Assembly: GCA_929200335.1 (NCBI GenBank) | Contig: CAKMZG010000109.1 | Span: forward strand, 1 to 8,065 | DNA: 8,065 nucleotides | Origin: an uncultured Alphaproteobacteria bacterium | GTDB taxonomy: Bacteria > Pseudomonadota > Alphaproteobacteria > Rhizobiales > Rhizobiaceae | Direction of reading: 5' to 3' | Shown: one piece after another, positions 1 through 5,236 of the stretch | Layout of the letters: each line of letters starts with the position of its first letter | Position numbering within the stretch: the stretch's first letter is position 1 | The notes under the pieces: model-generated | Told to the model about the DNA's origin: nothing | Seen by the model: the letters and a program-made list of their open reading frames with translations, nothing else | Database searches by the model: none | Made by a program: the position numbers and the translations under genes

Positions 1-215
1 GAGTTAGGTGTTTGTTTTTGTTTATGATATTCACCTGCAGTTTCAATAATAAGCTCCACTACATTAGGAAAGCATCCGCAGCATTTGCCGCGTTTTTTTA
101 AGCGGTAGTAGATTTGCCCAGGGGTTAACAATTGCCACATATCTTCATCTAAGCAATCAATGATGGTTTGCTTAATTTCTGCTTCTGTGATGATGTTGCA
201 ACTGCAAATAATCAT
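1..215 (-). CDS. Bacterioferritin-associated ferredoxin-like (2Fe-2S) protein, partial (C-terminus off the window)
   Basis: Reading the minus strand from the ATG at 215-213 gives 71 uninterrupted codons to the window edge, with no stop, so the C-terminus is missing. The protein begins MIICSCN. It has C4-x-C6 near the start and a CCGC cluster at residues 45-48, which gives the C-x-C...C-x2-C ligand pattern of BFD-like [2Fe-2S] domains. The Bfd family hands electrons to bacterioferritin to release stored iron; here that role is inferred from the family and from the iron-responsive promoter. The start is supported by an AGAAGG ribosome-binding site seven to eight bases upstream (plus-strand positions 223-228). 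Bfd proteins are about 65-95 residues, so most of the gene is present. It is transcribed away from the oxidoreductase gene at 442. A bacterioferritin gene could lie beyond position 1, but this cannot be seen. Confidence 0.85.
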   Translation of the reverse strand, partial: MIICSCNIITEAEIKQTIIDCLDEDMWQLLTPGQIYYRLKKRGKCCGCFPNVVELIIETAGEYHKQKQTPN

Positions 216-241
216 TTAACTGCCTTCTCATGGATTAAAGA

Positions 242-256
242 TGACAATAATTATCA
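242..256 (-). promoter_or_regulatory. Fur box (7-1-7 inverted repeat) controlling the Bfd-like gene
   Basis: On the minus strand the site reads TGATAATTATTGTCA. It matches the classical 7-1-7 Fur consensus TGATAATnATTATCA at every defined position but one. It lies 27 bases upstream of the start codon and immediately downstream of the predicted -10 element, where a bound repressor would block transcription. Regulation by iron is what is expected for a Bfd gene. A related regulator (Irr, RirA or Mur) cannot be excluded if this is an alphaproteobacterium, but the sequence fits Fur best. Confidence 0.75.
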
Positions 257-258
257 TA

Positions 259-288
259 TTAATAGCCAGCATCGCAATAATTTGTCAA
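259..288 (-). promoter_or_regulatory. Predicted sigma-70-type promoter of the Bfd-like gene
   Basis: On the minus strand a perfect -35 hexamer TTGACA (plus-strand 283-288) is followed after 18 bases by TATTAA (259-264), a 4/6 match to the -10 consensus. The Fur box begins two bases downstream of this -10. Order and spacing are right for an iron-repressed promoter. The weak -10 leaves some doubt about exact register. Confidence 0.55.
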
Positions 289-292
289 CACG

Positions 293-333
293 TAGATAAT
301 TATAATAGATGCCAGTAAAATTATAATTATTTA
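293..333. repeat. AT-rich inverted repeat in the divergent spacer
   Basis: Arms 296-306 and 320-330 are perfect 11-base reverse complements (ATAATTATAAT / ATTATAATTAT). They extend to 14 bases (293-306 / 320-333) with a single G-T mismatch, around a 13-base centre. All arm bases but one are A or T, so chance is a real possibility. The repeat lies between the Bfd promoter and the oxidoreductase gene. It could be a protein-binding site for the divergent promoters or simply low-complexity DNA. Confidence 0.45.
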
Positions 334-339
334 ATCTAT

Positions 340-353
340 TGAATATATATTCA
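340..353. promoter_or_regulatory. Palindrome upstream of the FAD oxidoreductase gene, candidate operator
   Basis: TGAATATATATTCA is a perfect 14-bp palindrome about 90 bases upstream of the oxidoreductase start. It overlaps a possible -35 (TTGAAT, 339-344). No convincing -10 sits at the right distance, so the promoter itself is not resolved. The half-site TGAAT does not identify a regulator family. The central ATATAT makes a chance palindrome more likely than usual. Confidence 0.3.
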
Positions 354-441
354 TTTTATAGAAGAATATGCTGCTTTAGCTTAATAAAAGGGTAAATTCA
401 CAATTTAGAATTTTAGCTTTTAGTGTGAAAATTTATTAACA

Positions 442-1809
442 ATGTGGGGACTTATGGAAGGCATATTAGAATATCCATATCCAAATAGAGTAGGTTCAGA
501 TGTTGTTTTTCCTAAGAAGATTGACGTTGCAATTATTGGTGGTGGAATCATTGGGGTTTCTACGGCTTTTGCCTTAGCTGAGCAGGGGGTTGAAGTTGCT
601 ATCTTTGAAAAAGGGGAAATAGCTAATGAACAATCATGCAGAAACTGGGGGTTTTGTAGAACGGCTGGTAGAGATATTCGAGAAATCCCGCTTGCCATTG
701 AATCTTTAAGATGCTGGGATCATTTACAAACTGTCGCGGGAACAGAGTTAGGTTTTAGACGTCCCGGTATTATTCATGGCAGTACTAAGGAAAAAGACTT
801 AGCTGTGCAAGAAAATTGGCTAGATAAGGCTAAGCAATTTGGCGTTAGTTCTAAGATTATTAACCAAAAAGAATTGGCTAGTCTAATGGGAGAAAAGGCT
901 GCTAGTACTATGGTTGGTGCTATGTATACGCCTGATGATGGGCGCGCAGAACCAACCCTTGCAGCATCAGGCATCGCTTTGGCAGCGCATAAATTGGGTG
1001 TTAAAATCTATAATCAATGTGCTGTGCGTGGTTTTGAAACGACAGGCGGAAAAATTGGAGCTGTTGTAACTGAAAAAGGTAAGGTTGAATGTAATATAGC
1101 ATTAATCGCAGGTGGGGCATGGTCAAGCACCCTGTGTAGGGGACTGGGTTTGCGCTTTCCTCAATTGGCGGTACGTACACCCGTTATGCATGTTGAGGCT
1201 AGATTAGCAGGCCCTGCATTTGATGCATCATTTTTCAACATTGATGATTTTGCTATGCGTAAGCGACTAGACGGTAGTTATACAATTTCACGAGGCACCT
1301 ATGTTATTGCAGATGTTGTGCCTGATAGTTTTAGGTTTTTAAAAGATTTTATTCCCTTGCTCAAGTTAGAGCACAAGCATATTAAAATTCGCGCAGGTAA
1401 GCGCTTCGTTGACCACTTATTTAATGCTGGCAAACAAGCTCTCGATAAACCCTCAATATTTGAGAAACATCGTATTTTAGATCCTGAGCCTGATATAGCA
1501 ATGAATATGGATGCCTTTGCTAAAATGCCAAAATTATTTTCTGAATTTGAAGGGGCAAGAATTATACGCCATTGGGCAGGATATATTGATGCAACACCAG
1601 ATACGGTTCCTGTTATATCTGCCATTGATGATATCCCAGGTTTGCATTTGGCTAGTGGATTTTCTGGTCACGGATTTGGCATTGGTCCTGGGGCTGGATA
1701 TTTAATGGCTGATATTATTATGAATAAATCCCCGCGGGTTGATCCAAAACCTTATAGATTTTCACGAATGAATGATGGCACAAAATTTGCTCCGCAATGT
1801 GGGGTGTGA
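442..1809 (+). CDS. FAD-dependent oxidoreductase, D-amino-acid oxidase (DAO) family
   Basis: The 455-residue protein has an N-terminal Rossmann FAD-binding segment with GGGIIG at residues 33-38 and an acidic strand end (IFEKG, 54-58) for the ribose. An EQSCRNWGFCR motif (63-73) is typical of DAO-family enzymes of the DadA/glycine-oxidase type. A C-terminal FAD-binding block (GFSGHGFGIGPGAG, 406-419) follows a conserved HWAGYIDATPD stretch (377-387). Length is normal for the family and no signal peptide is seen, so the enzyme is probably cytoplasmic. Such enzymes oxidise amines or amino acids and pass electrons to oxygen or a carrier; the substrate cannot be read from the sequence. The start is uncertain: the ATG at 442 has no ribosome-binding site, while the in-frame ATG at 454 has GGGGA three bases upstream (446-450). 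The gene stands alone, 274 bases before the inositol transporter genes, so a role in inositol use is unproven. Confidence 0.85.
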   Translation: MWGLMEGILEYPYPNRVGSDVVFPKKIDVAIIGGGIIGVSTAFALAEQGVEVAIFEKGEIANEQSCRNWGFCRTAGRDIREIPLAIESLRCWDHLQTVAGTELGFRRPGIIHGSTKEKDLAVQENWLDKAKQFGVSSKIINQKELASLMGEKAASTMVGAMYTPDDGRAEPTLAASGIALAAHKLGVKIYNQCAVRGFETTGGKIGAVVTEKGKVECNIALIAGGAWSSTLCRGLGLRFPQLAVRTPVMHVEARLAGPAFDASFFNIDDFAMRKRLDGSYTISRGTYVIADVVPDSFRFLKDFIPLLKLEHKHIKIRAGKRFVDHLFNAGKQALDKPSIFEKHRILDPEPDIAMNMDAFAKMPKLFSEFEGARIIRHWAGYIDATPDTVPVISAIDDIPGLHLASGFSGHGFGIGPGAGYLMADIIMNKSPRVDPKPYRFSRMNDGTKFAPQCGV

Positions 1810-1984
1810 TTTTTTCATATCATCATGAGCAAGGGACTATGATGTCATTTGCTATTAGCCAAATCTTTTTTACCTCTCTTAGAGCAGATTGCCTAGATAA
1901 ACTATAATCTTTCTTTGCATAGTTTCAACTTCCCTAGTTTAAAAACATTGAAATCTGCCAATAATAATGGCATTTAAAATATTT

Positions 1985-2002
1985 TTTGCAACCGGTTGCA
2001 AA
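1985..2002. promoter_or_regulatory. LacI-family operator, 18-bp perfect palindrome
   Basis: TTTGCAACCGGTTGCAAA is a perfect 18-bp palindrome with the central CG step and TTGCAA half-sites typical of LacI/GalR-family operators. It lies about 80 bases upstream of the sugar-binding-protein start codon, in the only long spacer before the transporter genes. The half-site TTGCAA could also act as a -35, so a bound repressor would plausibly block the promoter. Palindromic operator-like sequence is seen directly; assignment to a LacI-type regulator is inferred from motif shape. No regulator gene is in the window. Confidence 0.7.
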
Positions 2003-2032
2003 GATCAAAAAAATATGCTTTTCTCATTATAA

Positions 2033-2050
2033 GGTGCAATCAATTGCGCC
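2033..2050. promoter_or_regulatory. Degenerate second operator-like palindrome
   Basis: GGTGCAATCAATTGCGCC pairs at seven of nine positions with itself. It repeats the same core, TGCAA-N4-TTGC, as the perfect palindrome at 1985-2002. The two centres are 48 bp apart. It lies about 34 bases before the start codon, probably near or inside the 5' untranslated region. A weaker auxiliary operator is the simplest reading, though its centre lacks the CG step of LacI-type sites. Confidence 0.4.
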
Positions 2051-2083
2051 TAAAATATTAGCATTTTTAACTCGGAGGATTAC

Positions 2084-3034
2084 ATGCTTTCAAATTTAAA
2101 AAAATTCGCAGTAGCAGCTTGTGTTACTGTTGCATCATTAACAACGGCATCAATAGCGCAGGCTGATGGAGAAAAATATATTCTCGTAAGTCATGCCCCA
2201 GATAGCGATAGCTGGTGGAACACTATTAAAAATGGTATCGCATTAGCTGGAGAACAAATGGGGGTTGAAGTTGAATACCGTAACCCACCATCTGGTGATT
2301 TGGCTGATATGGCTCGTATCATCGAGCAAGCAGCTGCGTCTAAGCCAAATGGTATCATTACAACTCTAGCTGACCCTGATGTTCTTGCAGGTCCAATTAA
2401 AGCTGCGGTTGATTCAGGTGTTGATGTGATCATCATGAATTCAGGTACACCAGCTCAAGCGCGTGAAGTTGGTGCTTTGATGTATGTTGGTCAACCTGAA
2501 TATGATGCAGGCCATGCTGCCGGTCTTCGTGCAAAAGGTGATGGCGTAAAGAGCTTCCTTTGTGTAAATCACTACATTTCATCACCTGCCTCTGTTGAGC
2601 GTTGCCAAGGTTTCGCTGACGGTCTTGGCATCGAGCTTGGCAATCAAATGATTGATTCTGGTCAAGATCCTGCTGAGATTAAGAATAAAGTTTTGGCTTA
2701 CCTTTCAGCTAACCCAAAAACTGAAGCAGTTTTAACTTTAGGTCCGACATCTGCTGATCCAACTATTGCTGCATTAGACGAAAACGGCATGGCTGGCGAA
2801 ATTTATTTCGGTACATTTGATTTAGGTGAAGAAATTGTAAAGGCTATTAAAGCTGGCACAATCAAATGGGGCATTGACCAACAACCATTTTTGCAAGCTT
2901 ACTTGCCAGTTGTGATTATGACTAACTATCATCGTTTTGGTGTGCTACCAGGCAACAATATCAACTCAGGCCCTGGTTTTGTAACCAAGGATGCTTTGTC
3001 AAAAGTTGAAGAGTTTGCTGGTAAATATCGTTAA
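2084..3034 (+). CDS. Periplasmic sugar-binding protein of a CUT2 ABC transporter, probably for inositol
   Basis: The 316-residue protein starts with a clear Sec signal peptide: lysines near residues 6-7, a hydrophobic stretch at 8-22, and probable cleavage after AQA at residue 27. The mature part is a type I periplasmic-binding fold of the ribose/galactose (Peripla_BP_4) kind, with the SDSWWNTIKNGI opening at 41-52, a hinge-side IIMNSGTP block at 116-123, and FGTFDLGEE plus IKWGIDQQPFLQAY at 242-250 and 260-273. Cysteines 160 and 174 could form a disulfide. It captures the sugar in the periplasm for the permease and ATPase encoded next. The substrate is inferred from the adjoining iolE, iolB and iolG. 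The start follows a strong GGAGGA site. A terminator directly after the gene suggests it is made in excess over the rest of the transporter. Confidence 0.88.
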   Translation: MLSNLKKFAVAACVTVASLTTASIAQADGEKYILVSHAPDSDSWWNTIKNGIALAGEQMGVEVEYRNPPSGDLADMARIIEQAAASKPNGIITTLADPDVLAGPIKAAVDSGVDVIIMNSGTPAQAREVGALMYVGQPEYDAGHAAGLRAKGDGVKSFLCVNHYISSPASVERCQGFADGLGIELGNQMIDSGQDPAEIKNKVLAYLSANPKTEAVLTLGPTSADPTIAALDENGMAGEIYFGTFDLGEEIVKAIKAGTIKWGIDQQPFLQAYLPVVIMTNYHRFGVLPGNNINSGPGFVTKDALSKVEEFAGKYR

Positions 3035-3044
3035 AATTAAAATT

Positions 3045-3076
3045 GGGCGGCAGTATGAATACTGTCGCCCTTTTTT
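3045..3076 (+). terminator. Intrinsic terminator / attenuator between binding-protein and permease genes
   Basis: An 11-bp GC-rich stem (3045-3055 with 3060-3070) contains one G-U pair and a TGAA loop, and is followed by six T residues (3071-3076). It starts ten bases after the binding-protein stop codon and ends 74 bases before the permease ATG. This is a standard Rho-independent terminator. Its place inside a transporter operon suggests partial read-through, giving more binding-protein mRNA than permease and ATPase mRNA. It would also protect the 3' end of the first cistron. Confidence 0.88.
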
Positions 3077-3150
3077 ATGACTTTATTTGGGTAATTAATA
3101 GCAGAATATTTTTATGTAAAAAGCTATAGAGATTGAGGAAGCAGAATATC

Positions 3151-4272
3151 ATGTCTGAAACAAATATAGATGCGATTCAAGATGAGCGTGTAAAACAACG
3201 CTCAAAGTTTCGTGAGGCACTAGTTAGGCCAGAATTAGGTGGAATTGTAGGCACTATTTTAGTGTTTGTCTTTTTTCTTTTAACAGCAGCTGATTCGGGT
3301 ATGTTTGGTTTGGCAGGAACATTAAACTGGTCAGTGGTTTCGGCTCAATTTGCTATTATTGCCGTGGGTGCTTGTCTTTTGATGATTGCTGGTGAGTTTG
3401 ATCTCTCTGTTGGATCGATGATTGGCTTTGCAGGTATTATCATTGCAATTTTATCTGTACAGTTAGCTGTGCCTATGTGGCTCACCATTATTTTGACTTT
3501 TATGCTTTGTATCAGCCTTGGTGCTGTTAATGGATGGTTGGTAATTAAAACAGGTTTACCATCATTTATTGTTACACTTGCATTTTTATATATTCTACGT
3601 GGCCTTACAATTTTTGCGGCTATTTTAACAACGCGCAAAACCATTATTGGCGGTGTAAAGGATGTTGCCGAGGGTGATTGGCTGGCTAGCCTCTTTGGTG
3701 GCAAAGTTTTTACAGGTGTTTTCACATGGCTTGGTGAAAATGGTATCATTGAAGTTTTTGAGCGTGGTAATAAAAAGGGCCTGCCAGTGGTAGAGGGTGT
3801 TCCGATGCTTATCATTTGGGCTATTATTTTAATTATTTTCGGCCATATACTTCTAACTAAAACACGTTTTGGTAACTGGATTTATGCTTCAGGTGGTGAT
3901 GCGCAAGCTGCTCGCTATGTGGGTGTACCTGTTAATCGTGTTAAAATTTTAATGTTCATGTTTACGGCATTTTGTGCAACAGTTTTTGCTACCTGTCAGG
4001 TGATGGAATTTGGTTCTGCGGGTGCTGATCGTGGTGAGCTTAAAGAATTTGAAGCCATTATTTCTGTGGTGATTGGTGGTGCTTTATTAACGGGTGGTTA
4101 TGGCTCAGTTATTGGTGCTGCATTGGGTGCCTTAATCTTTGGCGTTGTTCAGCAAGGCTTGTTCTTTGCAGGAGTTGAGAGCTCTTTATTTAGAGTGTTC
4201 CTTGGTGTGATTTTACTACTGGCGGTTATTTTAAATACCTATATTCGCCGTATGATCACCGGTGAGCGATAG
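3151..4272 (+). CDS. CUT2-family sugar ABC transporter permease, probably for inositol
   Basis: This is an integral membrane protein of 373 residues from the ATG at 3151, which has a GAGGAAG site (3135-3141) nine bases upstream. An in-frame TTG at 3133 sits upstream of that site and is not a likely start. A soluble N-terminus of about 30 residues is followed by about nine hydrophobic segments (near 31-46, 62-80, 87-105, 108-126, 138-158, 217-236, 264-285, 300-335, 347-365). Family marks of the BPD_transp_2 group (RbsC-like) are GEFDLSVGSM (81-90), the ATPase-coupling loop ASGGDAQAARYVGVPV (246-261) and IGGALLTGGYGSVIGAALGA (308-327). A polar stretch of about 55 residues (160-215) between membrane segments is probably a periplasmic insertion. 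It forms the channel fed by the upstream binding protein. Its stop codon overlaps the ribosome-binding site of the ATPase gene, so the two are translated together. Confidence 0.9.
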   Translation: MSETNIDAIQDERVKQRSKFREALVRPELGGIVGTILVFVFFLLTAADSGMFGLAGTLNWSVVSAQFAIIAVGACLLMIAGEFDLSVGSMIGFAGIIIAILSVQLAVPMWLTIILTFMLCISLGAVNGWLVIKTGLPSFIVTLAFLYILRGLTIFAAILTTRKTIIGGVKDVAEGDWLASLFGGKVFTGVFTWLGENGIIEVFERGNKKGLPVVEGVPMLIIWAIILIIFGHILLTKTRFGNWIYASGGDAQAARYVGVPVNRVKILMFMFTAFCATVFATCQVMEFGSAGADRGELKEFEAIISVVIGGALLTGGYGSVIGAALGALIFGVVQQGLFFAGVESSLFRVFLGVILLLAVILNTYIRRMITGER

Positions 4273-4281
4273 GAGAATATG

Positions 4282-5091
4282 ATGACACAAAATTCAGAAA
4301 ATAATACCATGAATGCAACACCTCTTATTGAAATGAAGAACATTGAGAAACATTTTGGCTCTGTAATTGCGCTTGCGGGTGTTTCCGTAAATGTTTTTCC
4401 TGGAGAGTGCCATTGCCTTTTAGGTGATAATGGCGCGGGTAAGTCTACTTTCATTAAAACCATGTCTGGGGTTCATAAGCCAACAAAAGGGGAAATTTAT
4501 TTTGAAGGAAAGCCTTTAAAATTTGATCGTCCTCGGGATGCTATTTCTGCAGGTATAGCAACTGTTTATCAAGACCTAGCCATGATTCCATTGATGTCTG
4601 TAGCGCGTAATTTTTTCATGGGAAATGAACCTGTGAAAGGTGTTGGCCCATTAAAGTTTTTTGATCATCAATTGGCAAATGATGTTACCATGACTGAGAT
4701 GAAAAAAATGGGCATTAATCTACGTAGCCCAGATCAAGCGGTTGGCACTCTGTCAGGGGGGGAACGTCAAACGGTAGCTATTGCGCGTGCGGTGCATTTT
4801 GGTGCCAAGGTACTTATTTTGGATGAACCAACTTCAGCGCTAGGTGTGCGTCAAACATCTAATGTTTTAGCGACTGTAGATAAAGTACGTAAGCAAGGTA
4901 TTGCTGTTGTCTTTATTACTCATAATGTGCGCCATGCTCTTGCAGTTGGAGATCGTTTTACTGTACTTAATCGTGGTAAAACATTAGGTACTGCAAAACG
5001 TGGTGAAATTACACCTGAACAACTTCAAGATATGATGGCAGGTGGCCAAGAACTGGCAACCCTTGAGGGCAGCTTAGGTGGCACAGTTTAA
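4282..5091 (+). CDS. CUT2-type sugar ABC transporter ATP-binding protein (single NBD), probably for inositol
   Basis: This cytoplasmic ATPase powers the adjacent permease. All nucleotide-binding motifs are intact (numbered from the ATG at 4279): Walker A GDNGAGKST (49-57), Q-loop YQD (97-99), signature LSGGE (158-162), Walker B VLILDEP (178-184) with catalytic E183, and H-loop TH (214-215). At about 270 residues it carries one NBD. It is therefore like FrcA-type partners and unlike the fused double-NBD RbsA/MglA/IatA type, so it should work as a homodimer. Two adjacent ATGs are possible, 4279 and 4282. The AGGAG site (4271-4275) is six bases from the second and only three from the first, so 4282 is preferred. 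The site overlaps the permease stop codon. After this gene a 145-base spacer separates it from iolE. Confidence 0.9.
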   Translation: MTQNSENNTMNATPLIEMKNIEKHFGSVIALAGVSVNVFPGECHCLLGDNGAGKSTFIKTMSGVHKPTKGEIYFEGKPLKFDRPRDAISAGIATVYQDLAMIPLMSVARNFFMGNEPVKGVGPLKFFDHQLANDVTMTEMKKMGINLRSPDQAVGTLSGGERQTVAIARAVHFGAKVLILDEPTSALGVRQTSNVLATVDKVRKQGIAVVFITHNVRHALAVGDRFTVLNRGKTLGTAKRGEITPEQLQDMMAGGQELATLEGSLGGTV

Positions 5092-5111
5092 TAATATTTA
5101 AGCATTGCCGT

Positions 5112-5138
5112 AATCAGCCTTAATTCAGTTGATTTTTT
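5112..5138 (+). terminator. Possible weak intrinsic terminator after the ATPase gene
   Basis: A 7-bp A/T-rich stem (AATCAGC 5112-5118 with GTTGATT 5128-5134, one G-U pair, 9-base loop) runs into six consecutive T residues (5133-5138). The stem is short and weak, so termination would be partial at best. Together with the next inverted repeat it may separate transporter from catabolic gene expression. Confidence 0.3.
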
Positions 5139-5147
5139 CAAAGCATA

Positions 5148-5178
5148 ATTGGTGGCATTTATTAAAATTGCCACCAAT
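5148..5178. repeat. Perfect inverted repeat upstream of iolE
   Basis: ATTGGTGGCA (5148-5157) and TGCCACCAAT (5169-5178) are perfect 10-base reverse complements around an 11-base A/T-rich centre. There is no T-run after either arm on either strand, so it is not a normal intrinsic terminator. It ends 58 bases before the iolE start. It could be an operator, with half-site centres 21 bp (about two helical turns) apart, or an mRNA hairpin. A possible -10 (TATGAT, 5213-5218) lies downstream, without a good -35. Confidence 0.55.
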
Positions 5179-5236
5179 ATGAAATCGTGAAAATCTACAG
5201 GCCAAAAACTACTATGATTAATAAAGGAAAAATCAG

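Larger units (their letters stand above)
1810..2083. other. Regulatory spacer between the oxidoreductase gene and the transporter operon
   Basis: This 274-base spacer holds no credible gene. Its first half (1810-1980) shows only a weak CATCAT/ATGATG hairpin (1821-1844) with no following T-run, so no clear terminator for the upstream gene. Its second half carries the operator-like palindromes listed separately and a strong ribosome-binding site, GGAGGA (2074-2079), four bases before the binding-protein ATG. A promoter must lie here. The best hexamers (TATGCT at 2014-2019; TATAAG at 2028-2033) lack well-spaced -35 partners. Confidence 0.6.

Noticed and set aside
420..698. Minus-strand open frame of 92 codons overlapping the start of the oxidoreductase gene
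   Set aside because: It lies almost wholly antisense to a gene with clear FAD motifs, resembles no family I know and has no ribosome-binding site; a shadow frame.
1821..1844. CATCAT/ATGATG hairpin as a terminator of the oxidoreductase gene
   Set aside because: Six A/T-rich pairs, a 12-base loop and no T-run after it; too weak to call.
3133..3150. Upstream TTG start for the permease
   Set aside because: The GAGGAAG ribosome-binding site lies at 3135-3141, downstream of the TTG and correctly placed for the ATG at 3151.
3345..3815. Minus-strand open frame of 156 codons inside the permease gene
   Set aside because: It is fully antisense to conserved membrane-protein sequence and has a composition typical of a reversed hydrophobic gene; no independent support.
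5148..5178. Reading the inverted repeat before iolE as a Rho-independent terminator
   Set aside because: No T-run follows the stem on either strand, so it is kept as an unexplained inverted repeat.
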